Assembly: GCF_004348985.1 (NCBI RefSeq)
Contig: NZ_SMKW01000046.1
Location: 1 to 64,000 of the forward strand
Length of the DNA stretch: 64,000 bases
Direction of reading: 5' to 3'
From: Saccharopolyspora elongata
GTDB lineage: Bacteria > Actinomycetota > Actinomycetes > Mycobacteriales > Pseudonocardiaceae
Shown: piece after piece, positions 47,207-56,074 of the stretch
Layout: every line of letters begins with the position of its first letter
How positions within the stretch are numbered: the stretch's first letter is position 1
Translations under genes and position numbers: made by a program
Notes under the pieces: model-generated
Seen by the model: the letters and a program-made list of their open reading frames with translations, nothing else
What the model was told of the DNA's origin: nothing
Database searches by the model: none

Positions 47207-48580
47207 TCATGACGTGGCGAGCGGGATGACCCGGCGGTACTTGCCACCGGATGACCGCTGCGGCGGCTCCTCGGCGCGTTCCAGCGTCACGTGGTCGGCT
47301 TCGCGCTCCGCGAGCAGGTGGCCGATCTCGTCGCGCACCGCCTGCCATACGCGGTCGGCGTCGGCGCCGTCCCTGGGCTGCAGACGCACGCGCAGCGTGG
47401 TGGGCGTGGTCTGGACGATCTGGAACCGGTCGACGCCGGGAGCGCGATCCAGCACGGTGCCGAAGAGCATCGGCGAGATGCTGACGTGCCCGCCGTTGCC
47501 GGCGGGGAAGGTGAGCACGTCGGCGGCGCGACCCGCTACCCGGATGGCCGGCAGCGGGTTGCCGCAGGGGCAGGGGTCGGGGCGGAGCAGGACGCTGTCG
47601 CCGAGGTCGTAGCGCAGGAACGGCTGGACCCGGTTGGCGAGGTTGCTGATCAGGACCGTGTGCGACGGCTGCCCCGCCGGGACCGCCCGGTGGTCTGCGT
47701 CGACCGGCTCGACCACGACCCAGTCGCTGTTGACGTGGTACCAACCTTGCGCGCAGCCGACGCTCAGGAAGTCGCATTCGGTGGCGGCGTAGGCGGCGCG
47801 GACCTTGGCGTGGAACGCGGCCGCGATCCGGTCCCGGACGTCGACCGCCAGCGTCTCACCGCCCGGCATGACGACCGACGGGCGGAGGTGCAAGCGGCCG
47901 GCCTCTTGCTCCTCGGCCAGCTGCGCGAGCGTGCTCAGGAAACCGGCGAGGTTGGCGGGGTCGTACCGGTTCAGCTCGTCGACCAGGGTCGGCAGCGGCT
48001 GATCGATCGGGAAGGACCGCATGATCCGGCCGAGCCGCGGGTGGTCGCGGCGGAACCGCTCCGCCGAGGCGACGGTGTAGAAGTGGCCGCTGGGTGCGGC
48101 GACGACGGCGGTGCGGCCGCCGCGGGCGAGCATGCGGACGACGTCGCGGAATCCCAGCAGGCCGCGGGTGCGTGACGCGAGTGCGGACGGCACGGCGAGG
48201 TTCCGCTCGTCCAGCACGAACAGCCCGCGCAGACCGCTGGTGCCGGAGGTGGTGGCCACCAGGTACCGGTCCTGGAACCGCGCCCCGACGAGGTCCGGGT
48301 CCGCGATGAACGCCTCGACCCGCTCGCGGGTCACCCGGCGGTCGGTGACCCAGTCGTCGAAGTGGCCCATCAGCGTCTTCTTGTCGGTGACCGGGAGCAG
48401 CGCCGGGTCGTCGACCGCGGCGGGCAGGTCGCGGTACAGCTCGCGGTAGTACGGCGAGTTCGCGCGGGCGTGGGCCACCGCCTCGGCAAGGCGGGCGCGT
48501 TGCCGCCGCGCGATGGCGGCGGGGCCTTGCCGCATGTCCCGTCGTGCCTCGCGGGCGAGGCGCCGGACGCTTTCGGTCAT
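47207..48580 (-). CDS. PaaK-like adenylate-forming enzyme
   Basis: 457 residues of the phenylacetate-CoA ligase/coenzyme F390 synthetase-type group. An adenylation motif is visible (VATTSGTSGLRGLFVLDERN), later YAATECDFLSVGC and YDLGDSVLL with DPCPCGNPLPAI, which looks like the Cys motif often found in this group. Acid substrate unknown. ATG 48578-48580 overlaps the stop of the upstream TetR gene (ATGA), so the two are translationally coupled. Confidence 0.72.
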   Translation of the reverse strand: MTESVRRLAREARRDMRQGPAAIARRQRARLAEAVAHARANSPYYRELYRDLPAAVDDPALLPVTDKKTLMGHFDDWVTDRRVTRERVEAFIADPDLVGARFQDRYLVATTSGTSGLRGLFVLDERNLAVPSALASRTRGLLGFRDVVRMLARGGRTAVVAAPSGHFYTVASAERFRRDHPRLGRIMRSFPIDQPLPTLVDELNRYDPANLAGFLSTLAQLAEEQEAGRLHLRPSVVMPGGETLAVDVRDRIAAAFHAKVRAAYAATECDFLSVGCAQGWYHVNSDWVVVEPVDADHRAVPAGQPSHTVLISNLANRVQPFLRYDLGDSVLLRPDPCPCGNPLPAIRVAGRAADVLTFPAGNGGHVSISPMLFGTVLDRAPGVDRFQIVQTTPTTLRVRLQPRDGADADRVWQAVRDEIGHLLAEREADHVTLERAEEPPQRSSGGKYRRVIPLATS

Positions 48581-49236
48581 GATGAGCTGGTCCTCTCTCC
48601 GGACGGATCCGGGCTTTCCGCGGGCGGTCGCACCGAAACCAAGCCGTGCAGGGCGACGTCGAGACCGCGACGGGCGGCCTCCCACAGCTCGTCCTGCGAC
48701 CGTCCCAATTGGACGCTCGCGAGACTCGCCTGCTGGATGGCGCCGATCACGGCGCCGGTCATCGCCGCCGCCGTGATCTGGTCGAGCCGACCGGGGAACG
48801 CCGCCAGCAGTTCCGCGGCGATCCGCCGCTGCAGGTCCGACAGCAGGTAGAGCCCCTTGGCCTGCAGCGCCGGCGTGGTCAGCGCCAGCCGGGCCGCCGC
48901 CGACAGCTCCGCGGGCTCCCGGCGGGGAACCTTGGGCCGGCGATGAGCGGCGTAGGTCTGGACCGCCCGCGCCAGCACCTCGCCCGGGCCCTCCTCCGGC
49001 CGGCGTTCCGCGATCGCCCCGAACAGCACGTCGAAGTCCCGTTCGACGTCGTTGAACAGCACCTCGTCCTTGCTGCGGAAGTAGTTGAAGAACGTCTTGG
49101 GGTCGACATCCGCCACGGCGGCGATCTCCGCCACCGTGGTCTGCTCGTACCCCTGCTCCTCGAACAACCTGACGGCCGCCATGACGATCCGGCGTCTGGT
49201 CAGCTGCTTCTTCCGCTCGCGCCGCGACTCCTCCAC
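48577..49236 (-). CDS. TetR-family regulator coupled to the PaaK-like gene
   Basis: 219 residues: N-terminal HTH (RRRIVMAAVRLFEEQGYEQTTVAEIAAVADVDPKTFFNYFRSKDEVLF) and helical C-terminal ligand domain. The GTG at 49234-49236 is placed by a promoter 7 nt upstream; an ATG five codons earlier (49251) would lie inside the promoter/operator. Overlaps the adenylating gene by ATGA. Autorepression through the palindrome at 49254 is likely. Confidence 0.82.
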   Translation of the reverse strand: MEESRRERKKQLTRRRIVMAAVRLFEEQGYEQTTVAEIAAVADVDPKTFFNYFRSKDEVLFNDVERDFDVLFGAIAERRPEEGPGEVLARAVQTYAAHRRPKVPRREPAELSAAARLALTTPALQAKGLYLLSDLQRRIAAELLAAFPGRLDQITAAAMTGAVIGAIQQASLASVQLGRSQDELWEAARRGLDVALHGLVSVRPPAESPDPSGERTSSS

Positions 49237-49242
49237 GACGCC

Positions 49243-49271
49243 AAGGTACATCCGATGGAATCTTCCATCAA
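49243..49271 (-). promoter_or_regulatory. Promoter with TetR operator
   Basis: On the minus strand: -35 TTGATG (49271-49266), 17-nt spacer, -10 TACCTT (49248-49243), GTG start 6 nt later (leaderless). The palindrome GATGGAA-TC-TTCCATC (49254-49269) fills the spacer and touches the -35, a classic autorepressor site for the downstream TetR gene. Confidence 0.65.
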
Positions 49272-49371
49272 CTGGAAAATTTGGACAGCGCCGGGCCCAC
49301 CGGCGCAGAAGCGGTGAAATGCAGATCAGCCGCGGCCCATGGACGGGTTGCACCCGGGCGACCGGCCTCAG

Positions 49372-49390
49372 TAGAGTGAACATCAGTTCA
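49372..49390 (+). promoter_or_regulatory. -10 and palindrome of the second TetR gene
   Basis: -10-like TAGAGT (49372-49377) overlapped by palindrome TGAAC-ATCA-GTTCA (49377-49390), 27 nt before the start of the TetR gene. Probable autoregulatory operator. Confidence 0.5.
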
Positions 49391-49416
49391 TTCAAAAACA
49401 GGCGGTGGAGGCGGGA

Positions 49417-50034
49417 ATGCCGAGGACGGCCGAGCAGTACGCGGCGATGCGCTCCGGGACGCACGAGAAGATCCAGGCCGCCGCGATCGGCCTGTTCGCA
49501 CGGAAGGGCTTCGCCGCCACGTCCGTGCGGGACATCGCGCAGGCGGCCGAGATCAGCACGGGCCTGATGTACCGGCACTACGCGACAAAGGAAGCGCTGT
49601 TCGACGACCTGGTCGCCCAGGCCGCGGACGGCCTGGCCAGGGTGACGGCGGCATTCGAGCGGGCCATCGAGCAGGAAGCGCCGCCGGCGGAGCCGATCCG
49701 GGAGTTCGTGCGCGAGTTCGCCGCGGATCTCGCGGCCGACAACGGGTTCGCCGAGTTCTCCCTGATCATGAGCCAGGCGCTGGTGATGCCCGACCGGCTG
49801 CCGCACGCGAAGCGACTGGCGGAACAGCACCGGGCGCTGGCCGCGCGCACGACCGAGCTCATCGAGCGGGGCCAGCGCCGCGGCGAGTTCGCCGACGGCG
49901 CCGCCGGCGATCTGACGACGTGCTTCTTCGCCCTGCTCGACGGGCTCGCGTCGATGAAGTTCGTGCTGGGCGCGGACTTCACTCCCCCGGACCCGTCCGT
50001 CGTGACAGCACTGTTGATCAAGGAGGACCGGTGA
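49417..50034 (+). CDS. TetR-family regulator coupled to an acetyltransferase
   Basis: 205 residues: HTH (HEKIQAAAIGLFARKGFAATSVRDIAQAAEISTGLMYRHYATKEALFDDLV) and all-helical effector domain. ATG 49417 has GGAGGCGGGA upstream; a GTG at 49405 is in frame. The stop overlaps the start of the GNAT gene (GTGA). Ligand unknown. Confidence 0.82.
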   Translation: MPRTAEQYAAMRSGTHEKIQAAAIGLFARKGFAATSVRDIAQAAEISTGLMYRHYATKEALFDDLVAQAADGLARVTAAFERAIEQEAPPAEPIREFVREFAADLAADNGFAEFSLIMSQALVMPDRLPHAKRLAEQHRALAARTTELIERGQRRGEFADGAAGDLTTCFFALLDGLASMKFVLGADFTPPDPSVVTALLIKEDR

Positions 50035-50624
50035 CGATAGAAGTCAGGCGCGGGAGCGAGCTGGGCGAGGAGTACCGGACGGCGATCGCCGAGGTCTACG
50101 TCGACGGGTTCGGCGAACACCTGGAGTACTTCTCGAAGGATCGCCGCAAGCTCGTCGAGACCTTCGAGCACATGCTCGTGCTCGACCTGTTCCACGTCGC
50201 GCTCGTCGACGGCCGCCCGGCCGCGATCGCCGCCTGCACCGACGGCGTCGAGGTCTCGACCAGGCACGACGCTCGCGTGCTGCGCAAGCATCTGGGGCTG
50301 ATCAAGGGAACGATCGCCGATATCGGCTTCCGGCGGGAGTTCAAGCAGTCGTGGGCGCGGGCCGAACCGGGAACGGCGTCGATCGAGTTCGTGGCGACGG
50401 CCGCGGCTTTCCGGGGGCGCGGAGTGGCGACCGCGCTGCTGCGGCACATGCTCGCCTTTCCCCAGTTCAAGACGTACGTGCTCGAAGACATCGCCGACAC
50501 CAACGCGCCCGCGCTCGGCCTCTACGAGAAGCTCGGCTTCCGCGAGTTCAAGCGCGAGAAGGTGCGGCACACCAAGCGGACCGGGATCAACGCGTACGTC
50601 TCGATGCGCCTCACGCAGGCATAG
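50031..50624 (+). CDS. GNAT-family N-acetyltransferase
   Basis: 197 residues. The acetyl-CoA motif AFRGRGVATALL is clear, followed by YVLEDIADTNAPALGLYEKLGFREF. Substrate unknown. GTG start with AAGGAGG upstream overlaps the preceding TetR stop, so the TetR protein likely controls this gene; a self-protection or small-molecule modifying pair is plausible. Confidence 0.83.
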   Translation: MTIEVRRGSELGEEYRTAIAEVYVDGFGEHLEYFSKDRRKLVETFEHMLVLDLFHVALVDGRPAAIAACTDGVEVSTRHDARVLRKHLGLIKGTIADIGFRREFKQSWARAEPGTASIEFVATAAAFRGRGVATALLRHMLAFPQFKTYVLEDIADTNAPALGLYEKLGFREFKREKVRHTKRTGINAYVSMRLTQA

Positions 50625-50708
50625 CGCGATCCGGGCCCCGGACGACGATTCATGCGGAATCACGCATAAAACGCCAAACGGGTGAACGCGCTTTACATGA
50701 TCACGATC

Positions 50709-51200
50709 ATGACGCAGATCGAACCACCCACTCCGCACTCCGTCGTCCGGGCCATGGGCAACCTCGGCGCCGAGATCCAGACCCCCGACGAGGGCACCGG
50801 CCCGGGCGACATGCCGTTCCTGCTCGGCGCGCTGCTGACCCACGTCGAACGCCTCGTCGCCGAGCAGATCGGCGACCACAACGACGACGTCGTCCAGGGC
50901 TGGATCCTGGCGACCGACGGGGATCCCGGCGAGTCCCTGGAACTGCTGCACCGGCGCGTCCTGCTGCTCCAGCACCAGCTCGTCACCATCGCCGAGCACA
51001 CCAATCCCGATGACGCCGGCGCGCAGATCCTCAACGCCTCCAACCACGCCGCGGTCGCAATGCTGTACCTGATCAGCCTGTGGGGCGTGTGGCGCAGCGA
51101 CGACAACGACCCCGAATGGATGGAGAGCACCCGCAAGGAAGCCCTGGACCGGCTGCAGGACGCTGTGTCCTACCTGAGCACCGACGTCCGGTACCAGTGA
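50709..51200 (+). CDS. Hypothetical protein
   Basis: 163 residues, not recognised. Soluble, acidic, mostly helical (FLLGALLTHVERLVAEQIGDHNDDVVQGW; LELLHRRVLLLQHQLVTIAEHT; KEALDRLQDAVSYLS), with no signal or membrane helix. Earlier in-frame starts at 50682 (GTG) and 50697 (ATG) are possible; I chose ATG 50709. Stands alone, followed by a hairpin. Confidence 0.6.
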   Translation: MTQIEPPTPHSVVRAMGNLGAEIQTPDEGTGPGDMPFLLGALLTHVERLVAEQIGDHNDDVVQGWILATDGDPGESLELLHRRVLLLQHQLVTIAEHTNPDDAGAQILNASNHAAVAMLYLISLWGVWRSDDNDPEWMESTRKEALDRLQDAVSYLSTDVRYQ

Positions 51201-51265
51201 CCAGCTTCCCCAAGCGACGCAACGGAAACACCTGACCGTCAGCCGCCGAGGCGGCGCCCTGATCC

Positions 51266-51308
51266 GCGCAACGCGCTCGCGACGCCGGCCGCCGCGAGCG
51301 CGTTGCGC
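51266..51308. terminator. 16-bp hairpin downstream of the hypothetical gene
   Basis: Arms GCGCAACGCGCTCGCG (51266-51281) and its exact complement (51293-51308), 11-nt loop. Likely terminator. The remainder of 51201-51507 holds the promoter described next and no gene. Confidence 0.6.
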
Positions 51309-51398
51309 CGCCTCCCGGGGCTTCGGCCCGGCGAACTCGCATGCGGCCCCGGGCAGCACTGGCGGCGCATCGCTCGGCACGCAAGCCGACTCAATGGT

Positions 51399-51428
51399 TG
51401 ACTCACATCGTGGGTTTATGTCCATAAT
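51399..51428 (+). promoter_or_regulatory. Strong promoter of the CoA-transferase operon
   Basis: -35 TTGACT (51399-51404), 18-nt spacer, -10 CATAAT (51423-51428), about 80 nt before the start codon. Close to the bacterial consensus, unlike most promoters here. Confidence 0.55.
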
Positions 51429-51507
51429 GCGGATGACGTCGGGGCGGCGCCGGTCCGCGCGCTCCGCCTCGTCCGGCGATCGGAAGCCCGTTCGCGGAAA
51501 GGGAGAA

Positions 51508-52725
51508 ATGCACAACGACAGCAGCCGGTTCCCGCTGGCGGGCGTGCGCGTCCTCGAACTCGGCAACTACATCGCCGCCCCCACCGCCGGGCGGATGCTC
51601 GCCGACTTCGGCGCCGAGGTCATCAAGGTGGAGCGGCCCGGCACCGGCGACGAGCTCCGGGGCTGGCGGCTCCACGCCGGTTCGACGTCGATGCTGTTCC
51701 ACACCATCAACCGCGGCAAGAAGTCGGTCGTGCTGGACCTGAAGACCCAGCGCGGCCGCGACGCTGTGCTGGAGCTGGTGCGGCACTGCGACGTCGTCAT
51801 CGAGAACTTCCGGCCGGGCACGCTGGAGAAGTGGGGCCTGGGGCCGGACGTGCTGGAAGCCGCCAACCCGGACGTGGTCCTGGCCCGCATCTCGGGCTTC
51901 GGCCAGACCGGGCCGCTGGCCGACCGGCCCGGCTTCGCCGCGGTGGCGGAGGCGATGGGCGGGCTGCGCGACCTGGTCGGCGAAGCCGACCGGCCGCCGT
52001 CCCGCGTGGGGGTGTCCATCGGGGACTCGATCGCCGGGCTGCACGCGGCCTTCGGCATCGTCGCCTCGCTCCTGCAACACTCGACGGCGCGCGACGCCGA
52101 GCGGCCACCGCTCGCCGATCGCGTCGTCGACGTCGCGCTGCACGAAGCGGTCTTCTCGGTGATGGAATCCCTGGTGCCCGACTACCTCGCGCACGGCGTC
52201 CAGCGCCGCCGCGTCGGGGGCCGGATGGAGGGCATCGCACCGACCAACGCCTACGCCTGCCGCGACGGCAGCAGCGTGGTCATCGCGGGCAACGGGGACT
52301 CGATCTTCCGCCGCTACATGCAGGCGATCGGCCGCCCCGACCTCGCCGACGACCCGGAACTGCAGACCAACGCGGGGCGCTGGGAGCGGCGGGACGAGCT
52401 CGACGACGCCATCGAGGAGTGGACGGGCGCGCACACCCGCGCGGAAGTCCTGGCCGCGCTGGACGCCGCCGGAGTCCCGGCCGGGCCGATCTACACGGCC
52501 GCCGACATCTGCGCCGACGAGCAGTACCGCGCACGCGGGATGATCCAGGAACTCGCGGTCGACACCGGCGCGGGCGAGCCCGTCGAGGTCGGATTCCCCG
52601 GTGTCGTCCCGGTCATCGGCCCGACGTCGCTCCCGGTTCGCGCGCCCGGACCGGAACTCGGCGCGCACACCGACGAGGTGCTCGGCGCGCTGCTGGGCCA
52701 GCACGCCGACGAGGAGCGGAAGTGA
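51508..52725 (+). CDS. CaiB/BaiF-type CoA-transferase (class III)
   Basis: 405 residues of family III CoA-transferases that move CoA between carboxylic acids. N-terminal GVRVLELGNYIAAPTAGRMLADFGAEVIKVERP, FHTINRGKKSVVLDLK, catalytic-Asp region VGVSIGDSIAGLHAAFG. ATG 51508 follows AAAGGGAG. Overlaps the lyase gene by GTGA. The acid is unknown; with an HMG-CoA-lyase-type partner it suggests citramalyl- or hydroxymethylglutaryl-like CoA cleavage. Confidence 0.85.
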   Translation: MHNDSSRFPLAGVRVLELGNYIAAPTAGRMLADFGAEVIKVERPGTGDELRGWRLHAGSTSMLFHTINRGKKSVVLDLKTQRGRDAVLELVRHCDVVIENFRPGTLEKWGLGPDVLEAANPDVVLARISGFGQTGPLADRPGFAAVAEAMGGLRDLVGEADRPPSRVGVSIGDSIAGLHAAFGIVASLLQHSTARDAERPPLADRVVDVALHEAVFSVMESLVPDYLAHGVQRRRVGGRMEGIAPTNAYACRDGSSVVIAGNGDSIFRRYMQAIGRPDLADDPELQTNAGRWERRDELDDAIEEWTGAHTRAEVLAALDAAGVPAGPIYTAADICADEQYRARGMIQELAVDTGAGEPVEVGFPGVVPVIGPTSLPVRAPGPELGAHTDEVLGALLGQHADEERK

Positions 52726-53678
52726 CCGGCGAGCCCCGGGCCGCGCTCCGCGACGTGACGTTGCGCGATGGCCTGCAGCTGACCGGCAAGCGGTTGCCGA
52801 CCGAACGCAAGGTGGCCGTGGTCAGGGAACTGCTGCGCCTCGGCGTGCCCGCCGTCGAGGTCGGCTCGCTCGCCCGCGCCGACCTGGTGCCCGCCATGGC
52901 GAACACACTCGAAGTCGTCGAGCGGCTCAGCCCCGACGAGCTCGCCCGCTGCTGGGTCTGGGTGGCCACCCCGCGCCACGTGCAACGCGCCGCCGAGGCC
53001 GGGGCCGTCAACTTCCAGTACTGCCTGTCGGCCTCCGACAGCCACAACCGGGCCAACATCGGACGCGCCACGGAGGACAGCCTCGCGGCCATGCCCCGGG
53101 CCGTCGAGCACGCGCTGGACGCCGGCGGGCGCATTCAGCTGTGCATCGCCACCGCGTTCACCTGCCCCTTCGACGGGTTCGTGCCCGAGCGGCGGGTCCT
53201 CGACATCGCCACCGACCCGCGCGCGGCAGGCGCCACCGACGTCGTCGTCTGCGACACCCTCGGCCAGGCCGTCCCCGGCCAGGTCACCAGCCTGATCACC
53301 AAGATCGCCGGGCACGCCCCACCGCGCCGGATCGTCTACCACGGGCACGACACCTGGGGGCTCGGCGTGGCCAACTCGCTGGCCGCCATCGCCGCCGGAG
53401 CCGCCGAGGTCGACGGCGCGCTAGGCGGCCTCGGCGGCTGCCCGTTCGCCCCCGGGGCCGGCGGCAACACCAGCACTGAGGACCTGCTCTTCGCGCTCCG
53501 CCCGGACTGGCTGACACCCAGCACCTTCGCCCGGATCGTCGAGCTCTCCGGCGAACTCCTCGACGAACTCGGCGAACCCAACCGGTCCCGCGCCGCCCAA
53601 GGCGCCCGCTCCAGCGCTACCGCCTTCCCCTGGGCGCTCGTGCACGGCCAGGAGAACCCCGCTCCGCGTTCCTCGTGA
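52722..53678 (+). CDS. HMG-CoA lyase-type enzyme
   Basis: 318 residues of the DRE-TIM family: LRDVTLRDGLQL at the N-terminus, catalytic His/metal site YHGHDTWGLGVAN, and the conserved GLGGCPFAPGAGGN with catalytic Cys. It cleaves a beta-hydroxy-beta-methyl or similar acyl-CoA to acetyl-CoA or pyruvate plus a ketone/ketoacid. GTG start overlaps the CoA-transferase stop. The matching IclR gene is convergent downstream. Confidence 0.85.
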   Translation: MTGEPRAALRDVTLRDGLQLTGKRLPTERKVAVVRELLRLGVPAVEVGSLARADLVPAMANTLEVVERLSPDELARCWVWVATPRHVQRAAEAGAVNFQYCLSASDSHNRANIGRATEDSLAAMPRAVEHALDAGGRIQLCIATAFTCPFDGFVPERRVLDIATDPRAAGATDVVVCDTLGQAVPGQVTSLITKIAGHAPPRRIVYHGHDTWGLGVANSLAAIAAGAAEVDGALGGLGGCPFAPGAGGNTSTEDLLFALRPDWLTPSTFARIVELSGELLDELGEPNRSRAAQGARSSATAFPWALVHGQENPAPRSS

Positions 53679-53769
53679 CGACTCCGCAGCCGCCCGATCT
53701 CGAACGCTCTCGGCCTCTGCAAGCAGGAGCCGGGCGCAAGGCTGCTCTCATGCGAGCAGCGCTACCCGC

Positions 53770-54555
53770 TCAGCTCGGGTGCCGGCCGCCGAGCGCGCGG
53801 GTGATCCGCTCCGCGTGCTCCACCAGGACGTCGACCCACTCCACGCACTTCTCGTAGGGCATCCGCAGCGTCGGCCCGTGCACCATCACCGCGCCGAGGA
53901 GGTCGGCGGCCGAATCGAACACCGGCGCCGCCAGGCCCGAGGCCCCGTCGACGCGTTCGCCCACCGTGATCGCGTACCCCTCGGCCGCCGTCTGCCTGAT
54001 CAGCCGGTGCAGCTCGTCCCGATCGGTCACCGTGCTCTCCGTCAGCCTGGGCAGCTCGGCGTCGAGCACGCGCTCGGCCAGGCCCGGGTTCCAGGCGAGC
54101 AGCACCCGGCCGGAAGAGCCGACCGTGATCGGCGCGATGTCGCCCACCGACATCGTCCTGCGCAGCGCGTGGTGGGTCTCGGCGACGGCCACGCACACCC
54201 GGTGCTCGCCTTCGACGCGGAAGAAGCACGCCGTCTCGCCGGTCGCGTCGCGCAGGTCCTTCAGCACGGGGTTGACCACGCCCAGCACGTCGAGGTCCTT
54301 GCCCGCGGCAGCGCCCCAGTAGGCCATCTGCACGCCGAGCCGGAACCGGTCGTCGGCGCGGTCCAGGAACCCGTGTGCGACCAGGTTCGTCACGAGCCGC
54401 TGCACGGTGGACTGCGGAAGCCCGGTCGCCTGCTGGATCTCCCGCAACGTCAGCGACGGCTGCCGCAGCGTGAACGCGTTCAGGATCTCCGCGATCTTGC
54501 CGAGCACGAGCAGCGGACGCTGCGCCCCACCTGCGGAATCTCCACCGGTTGCCAT
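53770..54555 (-). CDS. IclR-family regulator, second
   Basis: 261 residues with winged helix (LTLREIQQATGLPQSTVQRLVTNLVAHGF) and IclR effector domain. Leaderless: TAAGTT -10 about 6 nt before the ATG on the minus strand. Likely regulates the convergent CoA-transferase/lyase operon. Distinct in sequence from the steroid-cluster IclR protein. Confidence 0.82.
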   Translation of the reverse strand: MATGGDSAGGAQRPLLVLGKIAEILNAFTLRQPSLTLREIQQATGLPQSTVQRLVTNLVAHGFLDRADDRFRLGVQMAYWGAAAGKDLDVLGVVNPVLKDLRDATGETACFFRVEGEHRVCVAVAETHHALRRTMSVGDIAPITVGSSGRVLLAWNPGLAERVLDAELPRLTESTVTDRDELHRLIRQTAAEGYAITVGERVDGASGLAAPVFDSAADLLGAVMVHGPTLRMPYEKCVEWVDVLVEHAERITRALGGRHPS

Positions 54556-54722
54556 GCCCAGAACTTACGGCAAACCACGAGCGCCACCGGCACCCGCACC
54601 GGCGGCACGCCCGGCTGAACCGGCCGATGACCAGAACTCCTTGCCGCTCAAGCGTTCTCGCGGCCCGCCCGGCCGCCCGCGACGGGTCGCCGTCGCGGCG
54701 CCGGAGCGGGCGCACCGCAGGA

Positions 54723-54980
54723 TCAGACGGTCCGGTACGGGTAGCGCGTGGACCGGCGGCCGATGAAGAACCAGAGGAGGCTGCCCAGGAACGGCGCCAT
54801 GAACACGAGCACGATCCAGACCAGCTTCATCCCGAGGCCCTGGTGCGACGCGAGGATGCTGATCACCGCCCCGACGACCAGGACGACGTACCCGAGCACC
54901 GCGAGCGTGGCGACGATCAACCCGACCGAGTACAGGCCGCTGTCGGCGACGAGGGCGGCCTGCTGAACGACTGAGAGCAT
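54723..54980 (-). CDS. Small PLDc_N-type membrane protein
   Basis: 85 residues, three hydrophobic segments; the second half (LVWIVLVFMAPFLGSLLWFFIGRR) matches the phospholipase D-nuclease N-terminal domain found alone in many actinobacterial small proteins. Function unknown. Followed by a gene-free stretch to 55177. Confidence 0.75.
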   Translation of the reverse strand: MLSVVQQAALVADSGLYSVGLIVATLAVLGYVVLVVGAVISILASHQGLGMKLVWIVLVFMAPFLGSLLWFFIGRRSTRYPYRTV

Positions 54981-55177
54981 GACGTGACTTCTCCTGTCCG
55001 CGCCCGTAGCGCGTGTCTTCTCAGGTCGCGACCCTGCACTGCTCGCGACCGGTCAACACGGACGAACGTATTCGGCAGGCGCGTAATACCGCGTCATCCC
55101 CGGCACTGGTCTTCCGGTAGTCCGCAGGTCGTAGTCCGCGTCAATCCCCAGTCGTAGGAACCGCTTCCGCCGCAGGT

Positions 55178-55945
55178 TCAGCTCGCCTTCGGCGAGCCCA
55201 CCTCGAACTCAGCGCCGAACGGGTCCGTGATCCTGGCCAGCCGGCCGTAGATCATGTCGAAGGGCTCGCCCGCGGTGCCGCCTGCCTCGACGGCCCGCCG
55301 CGCCGCCGCGTCGGCGTCCGCCACCTGGAACAGGGTCGCCCAGCGGGACTTCCCGGCGTTCGGGTCGCCGAAGATGCCGCCGATCTCGTGGCCATCCGGC
55401 CTGCGCAGGAACGTGAAGTCGGCGCCCGGCATGTCCGGGTTGCCGTCCAGCACGTAGTCGAAGGTCGCCGCGTAGAAGTCTCGCGCGGGCCCCGGCTGCG
55501 CGGTGACCAGGTCGTTGCGCAGCAAGGAATTCGGCTCGTTGACGATCTCGCAACCGAGGTGCGCGCCGGCCTGCCACACCCCGAACTGCGCGCCGGTGGT
55601 GTCCCTGATGATCGCCATCCGGCCCTTGTCCATCACGTCCATCGGGCCCGCCAGGACCGAGCCGCCCGCATTGACCGCCTTGGCGACCGTGGCGTCGCAG
55701 TCATCGGTCGCGAAGTACATGTTCCACCAGAACTCCGCGGCGTCGGGATCCGGGTTCGGCATGAGCGCCGCGACGGGCTTGCCGCGCAGCAGGCACATGG
55801 TGTACCGGCCGGTCTCCTCCGGGCCCACCTCGAACTCCCAGCCGAACAGCGCCCCGTAGAACGCCATCGCCCGATCGAGGTCCGGGATGCCGAGGTCGAT
55901 CCAGGTCGGCGTGCCCGCCGGCTGGGCGGTGGTCAGCTCGCTCAT
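55178..55945 (-). CDS. Two-domain VOC (glyoxalase-like) protein
   Basis: 255 residues made of two vicinal-oxygen-chelate halves (IPDLDRAMAFYGALFGWEFEVG; QPGPARDFYAATFDYVLDGN). The fold is that of glyoxalases, but metal ligands are not fully conserved in either half, so a binding or isomerase role is as likely as a lyase. ATG 55945 has GGGGAG upstream. Confidence 0.78.
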   Translation of the reverse strand: MSELTTAQPAGTPTWIDLGIPDLDRAMAFYGALFGWEFEVGPEETGRYTMCLLRGKPVAALMPNPDPDAAEFWWNMYFATDDCDATVAKAVNAGGSVLAGPMDVMDKGRMAIIRDTTGAQFGVWQAGAHLGCEIVNEPNSLLRNDLVTAQPGPARDFYAATFDYVLDGNPDMPGADFTFLRRPDGHEIGGIFGDPNAGKSRWATLFQVADADAAARRAVEAGGTAGEPFDMIYGRLARITDPFGAEFEVGSPKAS

Positions 55946-56074
55946 CACTGCTCCCCTGTCGTGTCGGTGTGGAGCGACGGTAACGACGGGGTCCGACAGC
56001 CGCACGTCGATCGGCCTCCGGTCTCCCGCCGAAACGCCTTGCGGACGAACCAAAACGGGGACGACTGCCCGCCT
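55946..56074. other. Short gene-free stretch between the VOC gene and the WD40 remnant
   Basis: No gene or clear signal recognised. Confidence 0.3.
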
